A stretch of 64,000 bases of DNA from Streptomyces profundus. GTDB taxonomy: Bacteria > Actinomycetota > Actinomycetes > Streptomycetales > Streptomycetaceae. Positions 54,029-62,725 of the stretch are shown here, piece by piece. The DNA is taken from contig NZ_CP082362.1 in assembly GCF_020740535.1 (NCBI RefSeq), positions 7,375,501-7,439,500 of the forward strand, written 5' to 3'. A program made the position numbers and the translations under genes. The notes under the pieces were generated by a model. The model was not told the origin of the DNA. It saw only the letters and a list, made by a program, of their open reading frames with translations, and did not search any database. Within the stretch, counting starts at the first letter, position 1; each line of letters begins with the position of its first letter.

Positions 54029-54677
54029 GGGACGCTCCCGTCGGGTCGCTTCGCTTTCGTGAGTTGAGCGGGACAGCGCCCCGATTCCTGACAGGCCAGG
54101 CTTGTGGCATGGGTCACAGCGCGGTGGACATGCCGGCGCACGCCCGGTCGCACGCCGGCAGTTGGCCGGGGCGGCGACCAGGGCCCGTATAGACGACATA
54201 CATACATCGCCCAGCCGAGCCGCCCCATAATGGCGAGGGACCGCGCTGGACCACACGCATGTTCGACCGAGCCTTCCCGTGTCGGGGGACGCACCTGCTC
54301 GCCGCGGCAGTCGCAGACTCCACGCGGAGCGCTCGTACCGCCGCCCTGGCTTGGGAGACGGCGGACCACCCGGTCGGACTTCGTAGGGGGGGAAGAACCG
54401 TGGGGCCCTCGGCGGCCGGGGGCGTCCCGCGATCCTCGCCGGGCCGGACCGGGCCCCGAACGGATGCCCCGGCGGGTTGGGTTCGGCCCCGACCAGGGCC
54501 GGTCCGAACCGTTCGGGGGACGGGGTGACAGGGGAAGGAGTCGTGTCGTGGATGGATGGGTCAGACCAGTGATGTCTCCGTCCGCTGGATCTTCTGGGTG
54601 TGCCGCGTGCGCACGGACGCGTGATGACCGGGGGCAATCCGTGCACGGCGGTCGAGGAACGACCAGGGGGTATCGAA
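54029..54677. other. 649-bp intergenic region
   Basis: Lies between divergent genes. Visible structure: GTAT-N7-ATAC at about 54188-54205 followed by repeated ATAC units (ACATACATACATCG), and a CATAAT near 54227 that could be a -10 box for a long leader of the regulator downstream. ORFs of 60-90 codons in this stretch lack good ribosome sites and show no recognisable protein features. No RNA gene recognised. Confidence 0.45.
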
Positions 54678-55283
54678 ATGGCAATCGATGTATTGGTGTC
54701 CGACAACCTGCAACTGTCCCGTTACGGGCTCACCGCGTTGCTTGAGCAGCACGAGGAGATCCGCGTCGCCGGGTCGGTGAACAGCGCCATGGAGGCGCTG
54801 GAGTTCGCCGAACTGCACAGGCCGGACGTGGTGATCATCAGCTTCGACGGCGGGGACGGCGACGCGATCGCGATCGCCGAGAAGATCACGGGTATCCCGG
54901 GGTGCCGGAGCATGTTGCTGGCCACGGCGTTCACCCGGTCCGTCGTCCGGCAGACGTTTGTCGCCGGCATCGGAGGCATGGTGGAGCGCAGCAAGTCGCC
55001 ACGTCAGCTCTTCGACGCCATCCACCGGCTGCACCGGGGCGAGCGGGCCTTCGACGCGGAGCTGACCGTCGCGGCCCTGGTCAACGAGGACTGCCCGTTG
55101 ACCCTGCGGGAGTTCTCCGTGCTGGAGCACATCGCCCGGGGCGACACCGTGGTCGAGATCGCGGCCCGGCTCCATCTCTCCCAGGGCACGGTGCGCAACT
55201 ACCTGTCGTCCATGGTGACGAAGCTCGGTGCGCGCAACCGAATCGACGCCCTGCGGATAGCCAGGGACTCGAACTGGATCTGA
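54678..55283 (+). CDS. Orphan LuxR/NarL-type regulator with degenerate receiver domain
   Basis: 201 residues from ATG 54678 (AGGGGG upstream). The receiver-like N-terminus begins IDVLVSDNLQLSRYG, but the phosphoacceptor strand reads DVVIISFDGGDGD: the Asp expected after VVLM is Ser, so normal phosphorylation is unlikely. The C-terminal LuxR HTH is complete (LTLREFSVLEHIARGDTVVEIAARLHLSQGTVRNYL). No histidine kinase is adjacent. Such atypical response regulators often bind ligands or work by expression level. It converges with the TetR gene. Confidence 0.88.
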   Translation: MAIDVLVSDNLQLSRYGLTALLEQHEEIRVAGSVNSAMEALEFAELHRPDVVIISFDGGDGDAIAIAEKITGIPGCRSMLLATAFTRSVVRQTFVAGIGGMVERSKSPRQLFDAIHRLHRGERAFDAELTVAALVNEDCPLTLREFSVLEHIARGDTVVEIAARLHLSQGTVRNYLSSMVTKLGARNRIDALRIARDSNWI

Positions 55284-55355
55284 CGAAGCGGCAGGGGGTC
55301 GGGGCGTGGGCCGTCGGCTGCCCTGGCGGTGTCGGCGGCTCGATCGGCCGGTGCC

Positions 55356-56000
55356 TCAGTCCGTGAGGGCCGCCCGGTCGCGCAGCAGCGCGGCCACCCG
55401 GCCCCGCCGGTCCGTCGGGACGAGGCCATGCAGGATGATCTCCCACATCTCCTCGACGCGCTGGTGCAGATCGCCGCGTCCGGACAGCACCGAGGTGACC
55501 ATCTGGGTGCCGGCGAGCGAGGAGATCACCAGATGCGCCACCGCCTCGGGGGAGACCGTCGGCGCGAGGTCACCGTCGCTCACGGCCTTGCGGACCAGCC
55601 TCTCGCAGGCTTCGATCCACACCCGGTAGGCCAGCGGGGGAGCCTCGCTGTAGGTCATCTCCATCAGCAGCCGCGTGCCGGCCCGCACGACGGGGTCGTC
55701 GTCGATCTGTCGAGCCGTCAGCTCGGAGATGGCCATCATCTGTTCCAGCGCGCTCACGTCGCTTCGGGAGATCCCCTCCACCACGGCCGTGATCCGCCGG
55801 TTGTGCTCGTCGACCACCGCGTTGGCGAGGGCTTCCTTGGTCGGGAAGTGGAAGTGCAGCGCGCCCCTGGTCGTTCCGGCGTGCCGCACGATCCGCCCCA
55901 GGCTCGCGCCGGCGAACCCCTCGCTGTCGAACACGGCCGCCGCGCTGTCGAGGATGTGCTGTCGGGTCGCCAGTGCCCGCTTCTGCTGTACTTCTCTCAC
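55356..56000 (-). CDS. TetR-family regulator, gamma-butyrolactone-receptor-like
   Basis: A 214-residue repressor. The HTH (about residues 12-60) reads ILDSAAAVFDSEGFAGASLGRIVRHAGTTRGALHFHFPTKEALA, close to ArpA/ScbR family wording. The ligand domain is divergent. GTG 56000 has GGGAGAGG about eight bases upstream. It follows the methyltransferase, aminotransferase and ABC genes on the same strand and may be their local repressor; a palindrome suited to a TetR protein lies at 62685-62716. True butyrolactone receptors usually neighbour an AfsA-type synthase, which is not seen here. Confidence 0.87.
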   Translation of the reverse strand: MREVQQKRALATRQHILDSAAAVFDSEGFAGASLGRIVRHAGTTRGALHFHFPTKEALANAVVDEHNRRITAVVEGISRSDVSALEQMMAISELTARQIDDDPVVRAGTRLLMEMTYSEAPPLAYRVWIEACERLVRKAVSDGDLAPTVSPEAVAHLVISSLAGTQMVTSVLSGRGDLHQRVEEMWEIILHGLVPTDRRGRVAALLRDRAALTD

Positions 56001-56092
56001 CCGCTGGGCCTCTCCCTAGTGGCAACCGAACCCGCTCCCAAGCCTACCCAGCCGCACACCGGGGGCCGGTCACGCGAACTCGTGCCCACCGG

Positions 56093-56716
56093 CTATCGGA
56101 TCGCGACCAGACGCTCCACGTGCCCGCGCTTCAGCCGCTGCGTCTCGCTGACGACGAAGCCCGTCGCGCGGACGTTCTCGATCGGCCGGCGCCTCTGGTG
56201 CTCGCCCGCCGACGGGATGCTGAACCGCTCGATGAGCCCCTGGACGAGGCGCAGCACCCGATTCGGACTGACCACGTGATCGACCATCACCAGCCGTCCG
56301 CCGGGGCGCAGCACCCGGTGGATCTCGCCCAGCGCCCGGTCCACGTCGGGGATCGCGCACATGCTCAGCGTGCAGACCACCGTGTCGAAGCTGCCGTCGT
56401 CGAACGGCAAGTGGTGGGCGTCGCCCTTGCGCAGATCGACCTCGCGCCGGAGCTCGTCGGCGCGGATCCTGGCCAGCTCCAGCATCCGGTCGCTGATGTC
56501 GATCCCGGTGAGCCTGACGTCCTCCGGGTAGAGCGGGAGGTTGAGGCCCGTGCCGACGGCGACCTCCAGCACCTCGCCCACCGCCCGTTCGCAGACCCAC
56601 TCACGTTGGCCCGCGTACAGCAGTCGGTCCCAGAACCTCATCCCCTTGTCGTAGCCGGCCGCCTGGTCGTCCCAGTAACCGCGCCACTTCTCCCGCCGGT
56701 CGAGCATCCGTTCCAC
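56093..56716 (-). CDS. SAM-dependent methyltransferase, UbiE-like
   Basis: About 207 residues. Motif I is VLEVAVGTGLNLPLYP (about residues 49-64), then TGIDISDRMLELAR, LPFDDGSFDTVVCTLSMCAIPD and VLRPGGRLVMVDHV. It transfers methyl to an unknown small molecule. GTG 56716 and ATG 56707 are both possible starts. It follows the tandem aminotransferase after 22 bp, so it is part of the right-edge operon. Confidence 0.85.
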   Translation of the reverse strand: MERMLDRREKWRGYWDDQAAGYDKGMRFWDRLLYAGQREWVCERAVGEVLEVAVGTGLNLPLYPEDVRLTGIDISDRMLELARIRADELRREVDLRKGDAHHLPFDDGSFDTVVCTLSMCAIPDVDRALGEIHRVLRPGGRLVMVDHVVSPNRVLRLVQGLIERFSIPSAGEHQRRRPIENVRATGFVVSETQRLKRGHVERLVAIR

Positions 56717-56738
56717 CCCATCCCGCCTGTCCGACGTG

Positions 56739-58916
56739 TCAGTTGCCCGTGCTGTGACGAGGCCGCGCGAGCCGGCCCGCGACCAGCCGGGACAGCCCCT
56801 TGGCGCCCGCGGCGAAGAGCATCCGGCTCGCCATGAACCGGTACATCTGGCGGGGTCGGACGTCGCGCATCCCGACCTCCAGGCGGCGCACCACCTCGCG
56901 CGCGTCCTCCTCGGTGGTCACCGTGCGGTGCAGGAACCGCAGCAGGAAGACGAAGATCCCGCTGCGCTCGAAGATCAGTTGGGCCGCCGCCATCTCCAGC
57001 AGCACGCCGAACTTGGAGCGGTGGTCGAACGGGAAGTACCCGCGGCGGAGCCGCAGCCGCAGCATCGCGCCCTGCCCGTCGACCGTCCCGAAGATCCGCG
57101 ACGCGGCGGCGAACCGCCGGATGCCGTCCTCCAGGACGCGCTGGGCGGCCATCGCCTCCTTCCACCGCACCTCGTCCGTCATCTTCTCCAGCGCGTGGTG
57201 CGCGATATGCGCGCCCAGCGCGGTGCGGAAGTGCCGGGAGCGCATCCGCACCTGGCCCGGGTCGGCGGCCATGGCCCGGTCGTACACCTCCTGGGTGCAC
57301 AGCACCGAGGACATCGGGAAGAGCATGTCGCTCATGGCCTTGCCGACCGCCACCAGGTCGACGTGCTCCAGCATCCCCCGGTGGGCCAGGTAGTCGTCGC
57401 CCGCGCGCCAACCGCCGGTCAGCACCTCGTCCACGCCCACCAGATAGCCACCACTCGCGCGCAGCCGCTCGACCGTGCGCAGGATCTCCTCCGGCAGCGG
57501 CTGGCACAGGCCGCCACGGATGATCTCGAACCACACCAGCGCGACCTCGCCGGAGCCCAGCACCTCCTCCAGCGTGCCGACCGCGTCATCGGCGAAGGGG
57601 TCGACATAGACCAGGTCGTGGTAGTAAGGGCGGAACGCCTCGTCGTCGGACTCGGTGACCTGCGGGCCGTGCTTGCTCAGGTTGATGGCGAAGAGGGACT
57701 TGCCGGCGAAGTTGCCGGTGAAGGTGACCACCCTGGTGCGCCCCCGGTTGGCCAGCAGCGCCAGTGCGGCGGCCTGGTCCACCGCGGTCGCCCCGCTCAC
57801 GGCGGGGAACGCCCGGTCGAAGCCGGTGAGCCGGGTGAGGAACTCCTCCAGGTCCGCGTAGTAGTCGTGGTCCGGCCGGTGCGCCGCCAGGACCTCGGCG
57901 GGTACGTCGGGCGGGTTGTGTCCACGGAAGTTGCTGCCGAAGCCGCCACTACAGTCCAGGATCTCCCGGCCGTCGTCCAGGTGGAGCCGGGCCCCGGTGG
58001 CGCGGTCTATCTCCAGGTCCAGCCCGAATATGGGCTCCATCTTCCCCATGGCGGGGTTGATGTACCGCGCCCACCGCGCGCGCATCTCCTCCCGGTCGGC
58101 GTCGATCACCGCCAGTGCCCCGCGCTGCTCGGCGTCGATCAGCCCGTGCGCGTCGAGCGTCGCCAGCACCACGTCGGCGCAGAACGTGTTGCCGCCGAAG
58201 GTCGAGGTCTGCGCGTAGCAGTCGACGTCGTTGTTCCAGACCTCGTACGCCTTCTCCGTCATGGCGAAGCAGCCGAAGGGCACCTGGCCGCCGCCGAGGT
58301 TCTCGCCGTAGACGATGACATCCGCCCCCAGGGGGTCGGTGAACAGCCGGTCGTCTCCCGGCTCCAGCTCGCTGTCGCAGAGCACGACCATCGAGCCCCG
58401 CGCCCGAGCGTCGCGAAGCAGCGGCTCAAGCTCCTTGGCGAACGACTCCGTCATCGACGCGTCCCGCACGACGACGACGGCCGACCAGGTGTGCCTCGGC
58501 CCGACCTCCACCGCCCGCGCCGCGTTAGGGACCACGACGACATGCGGGGTTATCGCCTCCTCGACACCCCGCGACGTCGGGTCGACGAAGGAGGCGAAGA
58601 CGCCCTTCGCGTCCAGCAGCAGGACCCAGCCGCCGTCGTCCCGCCTGGCCCGCACGGAGGTTTGCCGGGCCAGCTTCACGGCGCCGGAGAGCGCCTCGAC
58701 GGTCGAGTTGATCAGGAAGCTCAGATAGTGCTCGGCTCCGCCCCTCGCCGTCAGCGACGAGCTGATCAGGTAGGCCAGCTTGGTACTCGCCGCGTTGATG
58801 TAGTTGCTCGACATCAGGAACGTGCAGCGCTGCTCGGCTATGCGGCGGTCCAGGCGATCCAGCAGCGCGGTGGTCGCGGGTCTGAACACCGAGCTCTCGG
58901 TCCACTGTTGATCCAT
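56739..58916 (-). CDS. Tandem class III aminotransferase with a pseudo-domain
   Basis: 725 residues, about 1.7 times a normal class III aminotransferase. Residues 300-725 are a complete-looking domain: SGGFGSNFRGHNPP, VWFEIIRGGLCQPLPEE, VGVDEVLTGG with the PLP Asp, and Schiff-base Lys526 in VAVGKAMSDM. Residues 40-260 repeat the same fold: LINSTVEALSGAVKLAR, VLCDSELEPGD, and VIVYGENLGGG where Lys is replaced by Glu205. The first half therefore cannot bind PLP normally and may be structural or regulatory. GGAG lies upstream of ATG 58916. It follows the ABC half-transporters in the right-edge operon. Substrate unknown. Confidence 0.85.
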   Translation of the reverse strand: MDQQWTESSVFRPATTALLDRLDRRIAEQRCTFLMSSNYINAASTKLAYLISSSLTARGGAEHYLSFLINSTVEALSGAVKLARQTSVRARRDDGGWVLLLDAKGVFASFVDPTSRGVEEAITPHVVVVPNAARAVEVGPRHTWSAVVVVRDASMTESFAKELEPLLRDARARGSMVVLCDSELEPGDDRLFTDPLGADVIVYGENLGGGQVPFGCFAMTEKAYEVWNNDVDCYAQTSTFGGNTFCADVVLATLDAHGLIDAEQRGALAVIDADREEMRARWARYINPAMGKMEPIFGLDLEIDRATGARLHLDDGREILDCSGGFGSNFRGHNPPDVPAEVLAAHRPDHDYYADLEEFLTRLTGFDRAFPAVSGATAVDQAAALALLANRGRTRVVTFTGNFAGKSLFAINLSKHGPQVTESDDEAFRPYYHDLVYVDPFADDAVGTLEEVLGSGEVALVWFEIIRGGLCQPLPEEILRTVERLRASGGYLVGVDEVLTGGWRAGDDYLAHRGMLEHVDLVAVGKAMSDMLFPMSSVLCTQEVYDRAMAADPGQVRMRSRHFRTALGAHIAHHALEKMTDEVRWKEAMAAQRVLEDGIRRFAAASRIFGTVDGQGAMLRLRLRRGYFPFDHRSKFGVLLEMAAAQLIFERSGIFVFLLRFLHRTVTTEEDAREVVRRLEVGMRDVRPRQMYRFMASRMLFAAGAKGLSRLVAGRLARPRHSTGN

Positions 58917-59019
58917 CGGAACTCCTCGTAGGCGGATGGCGCGGGAACGCCGAGCGCGGGGCGCGCGCCCGGGCACGGATGAGGCCGAGGCGTCGGCCGT
59001 GCCCTCGCGCGCGGGCCGG

Positions 59020-60759
59020 TCAGCGTGTCGGGGTCGGGTCGGTGAGCCGCCAGCCGTGTGCACGGCGGCGTTCCTGCCAGTAGTGCGCGTAGCGTCCTTC
59101 GAGGGCGAGCAGATCCGCGTGGACGCCCTCCTCCACGGCGCGGCCCTCGTCGAGGACCACGATGTGGTCGGCCTCGTGCAGGGTGTGCAGCCGGTGCGCG
59201 ATCACCAGCACGGTGCGGTCCCGGGACAGGGCCGCCATCGCCTGTTGCAGGGCGTGCTCGTTCTCGGCGTCCAGCGCGGCCGTCGCCTCGTCGAAGAGCA
59301 CGATCGGGGTGTCCTTCAGCAGGGCGCGGGCGATCGAGATGCGTTGCCGCTCGCCGCCGGAGAGCCGGCTGCCGCCCTCGCCGACCGGGGCCTCCCAGCC
59401 GCCGTGGAGCCGCGCCGCGATGTCGTCGACCCGCGCCGTGCGCGCCGCCGCGTACACCTCCTCGTCCGTGGCGTCGAGCCTGCCGAGGCGGATGTTGTCG
59501 AGGATCGAGCCGTCGAAGAGGTAGACGTCCTGGAAGACCACGGAGATGAGCGAGGTCAGGTCTGTGGTGCGCATCTCCCGCACATCCACGCCGCCGATCC
59601 TGACCGAGCCGGCGGCGGGGTCGAAGAACCGGGCCATCAGCTTGATCACCGTCGTCTTGCCGGCGCCCGAAGGGCCGACCAACGCGGTCATTTGGCCCTG
59701 GGGCGCCCGCATCGACAGCCCGTCCAGCACGGTGGTGCCCTCGTAGCCGAAGCGCACCGAGTCGAGGGTGATCTCGGCGCCGTCCGCCTGCCGCGGGTCG
59801 GCGGGTTCGGGCAGCGTCTCGGTGGCCAGCAGCTCGTTGATCTCGGTCAGCGCGTTCTCCGCGACCCGGATCGCGCCCCCCAGCTCGGCGGTGAGCGTGA
59901 CCGGCTCGACGAACCGGGCCGCCAGCACCAGCAGCCCGATCAGCTCGGCCGTGCCCAGCGAACCGTCGAGCGTCAGGTAGGTGCCCAGGGCCAGCAGCGC
60001 GATGAACGACGCCTGGGCGACGAAGCTGAGCCAGACGACGCCCGGCATCCCGGCGCGCAGCATCCGACGACCGGCCGCGTGCTGGGCGGCGAGCGCCTCG
60101 TCGAGCGCGTCGTGCCCCTGCACCGTGCGGCCGAAGGCGCGCAGCACCGGCTGGGCGCGGGCGAACTCCACGATGCGGCCCGCCGCTTCGGCGTGGACGC
60201 GGTCCGCGTCCCGGTCCGCCGCCTGCATGCCCCGGCTCGCCAGCCGGTAGATCAGCGCCACCGCGACGGCCGAGACCGCCATCGAGACGGCGAGCCGCCA
60301 GTCGAACAGGAACATCGCCGCCACCACGACCAGGGGCGTGACAGAGGTGTCGACCAACTGCCGCAGCAGGTGCGCCGGCACGCCCATGATGTCGACCACG
60401 CGCTGCGCGGCCAGCCGCCCGAGCCGCCCGACGCGGTCGGAGGTGAACCAGGACAGCGGCAGCTGGGCGACCTTGTCGCCGATCCGGTGGTGGAGGTCGC
60501 GGCACATGTCGGCGCCCGTGCGGTAGCCGGCGAGCGTCGCCGGGTAGCTGACGGCCGCGTAGGCGACCCACAGGACCGCCAGCGCGATCACCCAGGGCCA
60601 CGCCTCCTCCGGCTCGTCGCCCAGCAGTTCACGCAGGATGGGGACGAGCAGGACGAACGCCACGCCCTGGAGGAAGGCGGCAACGCTGAACCAGGCCAGC
60701 ACCCGCCGCAGCGCGCGGTCGTGCTGGGGGCCGAGCGCGGTGAACAGTCGGCGGATCAT
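59020..60759 (-). CDS. ABC half-transporter (permease-ATPase), YbtQ/IrtB-like
   Basis: A 579-residue fused membrane-ATPase protein. Six transmembrane segments lie in about residues 20-310, then Walker A GPSGAGKTT (about 367-375), LSGGERQRISIARALL and VLFDEATAALD. ATG 60759 overlaps the stop of its partner (ATGA) and has GAGGGGGG upstream. The pair is of exporter fold, but pairs of this kind in siderophore clusters (YbtPQ, IrtAB) import the ferric complex. An aryl-AMP ligase in the same operon favours such a role. Confidence 0.88.
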   Translation of the reverse strand: MIRRLFTALGPQHDRALRRVLAWFSVAAFLQGVAFVLLVPILRELLGDEPEEAWPWVIALAVLWVAYAAVSYPATLAGYRTGADMCRDLHHRIGDKVAQLPLSWFTSDRVGRLGRLAAQRVVDIMGVPAHLLRQLVDTSVTPLVVVAAMFLFDWRLAVSMAVSAVAVALIYRLASRGMQAADRDADRVHAEAAGRIVEFARAQPVLRAFGRTVQGHDALDEALAAQHAAGRRMLRAGMPGVVWLSFVAQASFIALLALGTYLTLDGSLGTAELIGLLVLAARFVEPVTLTAELGGAIRVAENALTEINELLATETLPEPADPRQADGAEITLDSVRFGYEGTTVLDGLSMRAPQGQMTALVGPSGAGKTTVIKLMARFFDPAAGSVRIGGVDVREMRTTDLTSLISVVFQDVYLFDGSILDNIRLGRLDATDEEVYAAARTARVDDIAARLHGGWEAPVGEGGSRLSGGERQRISIARALLKDTPIVLFDEATAALDAENEHALQQAMAALSRDRTVLVIAHRLHTLHEADHIVVLDEGRAVEEGVHADLLALEGRYAHYWQERRRAHGWRLTDPTPTR

Positions 60760-62570
60760 CGTCCCCCCTCCTTGACGCCGGTGCCGGCGTAGCTGTCCTG
60801 GGTGTCGGCTTCCGGTGGCCGGGACTCTTCCTGGAGCCGCCACATCCGGGCGTATCGGCCGTCGGCGGCGAGCAGTTCCGCATGGGTGCCCCGCTCGACG
60901 ATCCGGCCCTCTTCGAGCACGACGATCCGGTCGACGCCGACCACCGAGGCCAGCCGGTGGGCGACCACCAACACGGTCCGTCCGGCGGCCAGTTCGGAGA
61001 GCGCGTCCTGGATCTGTGCCTCCGACTCGGGGTCGGAGTGGGCGGTCGCCTCGTCGAGCACCACGATCGGGGTGTCCGCGAGGATCGCCCGCGCGATGGA
61101 CAGGCGCTGTGCCTCGCCGCCGGAGAAGCGGACATCGCTGCCGACCATCGTGTCGTAGCCCTGGGGCAGCGCCTCGATCCGGTCGTGGACGACGGCGGCT
61201 CGCGCCGCACGGCGCACCGTCTCGGCGTCGGCGTCGGGTCGGGCGAGACGGATGTTGTCGCGCACGCTGGCCGCCAGGAGCTGGACGTCCTGGAGGACGA
61301 ACGACACCAGCCGGTAGAGCTGTTCCGGCGCGATGTCCCGCACGTCCACGCCGCCGATGGTGACGGTGCCGGCCGTCGGGTCGAAGAACCGCGGCAGCAG
61401 CTTGGCCAGGGTGGTCTTGCCCGAGCCCGACGTGCCCACCAGCGCCGTCACCGTCCCCGGGGACAGTGAGAGGTCGATGTCGCTCAGCACCGGCCGGTCG
61501 GCGTCGTAGGCGAACTCCACGCCGGACAGCTCCACCTGGGCGCCGCCCGCCAGCTCCGGCCGGCGCGGCTCCTCGGGGACCGCCAGCTCGGGCACCGTGA
61601 CCAGGGCGCTCACGCGCTTGGCGGCGGCGCCGGCCATCTCCAGGTCGTGGCCGTGGAAGTCCAGCGCCTGCATGGGCGCGGCCAGCCCAAGACCGACGAT
61701 CACGAACGGCAGCAGGTCCACCGGGTCGAGGGAGCCAGCCGAGATCAGAGCGGTGCCGCCCACCAGCACGGTCAGCAGGATGGTGATCGGACTGAACATC
61801 AGCGCCGAGGCGGCCGTCGCCCGGTAGCCCCGGGAGATCCAGGCGATGAAGAACGTCGCGAAGTCGTCGGCGGCTTGGGTGAACCGCCGGTGGGCGCGCT
61901 TCGCCTGTCCGAACATCTTGACGACCGCGATGCCCTCGACGAACTCGACCACGCTGCTGACGATGCGCTGCTGGGCCTCGTCATAGGCGGCGGACTCCGC
62001 GTCCAGGCTGGTCATCATGCGGATGAACAGCGCCAGCCCGATCACGATCGGAATCAGCAGGATCAGCGCCATCCGCCAGTCCACCACGAACAGGTAGATC
62101 AGCGTGGCCACCGGGGTGACGAGGCTGGCGGTGAGGTTCAACAGCGAGTGCGCGACCAGGTGGTGCATCGCGTCGACATCGTGCTGGACCGCCTTGCCGA
62201 TGCCGCCGGCGCCCCGGTCCGTGAACCAGCCGAGCGGTACCCGGCCCAGCCGGTCGACGAGGCGGCGCCGCACCGACAACTGGAAGTCCAGGTCGGCGGA
62301 GTGCGCGATCGCGCTGGCCACGGTCGTCAACGCCAGCCAGACCACCAGCGCGCCCGCCGCGACGGCGGCGACCGTCCAGGCCCGGCCCCTGTCCACCGGG
62401 CCGTCCTCCAGCAGCACTCGGGCCAGCTCCGCCACGGCCGCGAACGGCACCACGGCCGCCACGGCGCCGACCGCCTGGAGGGCGATCGCCGTGCCCAGGC
62501 GCGAGCGAACGGGGCGCAGCAGATCCCCGAGGCCCACGGCTTCTAATGGTTGCTCCTGCTCCGATTTCAT
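60756..62570 (-). CDS. ABC half-transporter (permease-ATPase), YbtP/IrtA-like
   Basis: A 604-residue partner of the preceding protein. Six transmembrane segments, Walker A GTSGSGKTT (about residues 383-391), FSGGEAQRLSIARAIL and VLDEATAHSD. Codon 9 is TTA, so translation depends on bldA tRNA almost from the start. The gene follows the SDR after 155 bp that contain a 32-bp perfect palindrome. The overlap with the next gene ensures equal production of both halves. Confidence 0.88.
   Translation of the reverse strand: MKSEQEQPLEAVGLGDLLRPVRSRLGTAIALQAVGAVAAVVPFAAVAELARVLLEDGPVDRGRAWTVAAVAAGALVVWLALTTVASAIAHSADLDFQLSVRRRLVDRLGRVPLGWFTDRGAGGIGKAVQHDVDAMHHLVAHSLLNLTASLVTPVATLIYLFVVDWRMALILLIPIVIGLALFIRMMTSLDAESAAYDEAQQRIVSSVVEFVEGIAVVKMFGQAKRAHRRFTQAADDFATFFIAWISRGYRATAASALMFSPITILLTVLVGGTALISAGSLDPVDLLPFVIVGLGLAAPMQALDFHGHDLEMAGAAAKRVSALVTVPELAVPEEPRRPELAGGAQVELSGVEFAYDADRPVLSDIDLSLSPGTVTALVGTSGSGKTTLAKLLPRFFDPTAGTVTIGGVDVRDIAPEQLYRLVSFVLQDVQLLAASVRDNIRLARPDADAETVRRAARAAVVHDRIEALPQGYDTMVGSDVRFSGGEAQRLSIARAILADTPIVVLDEATAHSDPESEAQIQDALSELAAGRTVLVVAHRLASVVGVDRIVVLEEGRIVERGTHAELLAADGRYARMWRLQEESRPPEADTQDSYAGTGVKEGGR
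62544..62546 (-). other. TTA (bldA) codon in the ABC half-transporter
   Basis: In-frame Leu codon 9 (CCA-TTA-GAA). Confidence 0.93.
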
Positions 62571-62684
62571 CGCGCCCCTGTCACCTTTTCCATCGCCGTT
62601 CCACCCCGCCCCGGCGGACCGCCGGGGCGGCTGGTGCGCGGGCGCGCCCGGATCGTCACATCCGGCGCGTCCGCGCCCAGCCTA

Positions 62685-62716
62685 CCAGGTAACAGGTCGA
62701 TCGACCTGTTACCTGG
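62685..62716. promoter_or_regulatory. 32-bp perfect palindrome before the ABC pair
   Basis: Each half is CCAGGTAACAGGTCGA or its complement, meeting at TCGA/TCGA with no spacer. It lies nine bases after the SDR stop and 115 bases before the ABC start. The high symmetry, moderate A+T and lack of a loop favour a protein-binding operator (TetR-like) over a terminator. A terminator function cannot be excluded, since RNA could fold here. Confidence 0.65.
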
Positions 62717-62725
62717 CGTGACCGT

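Noticed and set aside
54061..54120. An ECF41 promoter upstream of the NDH-2-like gene
   Set aside because: TGTCAGG is present on the minus strand but no CGTC stands at the expected distance.
54029..54677. Small ORFs or an RNA gene in the 649-bp gap
   Set aside because: Frames lack ribosome sites and protein-like composition, and no RNA fold beyond generic G+C-rich hairpins was seen.
55356..56000. The TetR protein as a true gamma-butyrolactone receptor controlling the phosphonate cluster
   Set aside because: No AfsA-type synthase gene, no clear ARE-like site near the phosphonate promoters, and 18 kb separation.
62685..62716. The palindrome as an attachment site or recombination target
   Set aside because: No integrase, tRNA gene or second copy is visible in the window. 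An operator or hairpin explains it better.
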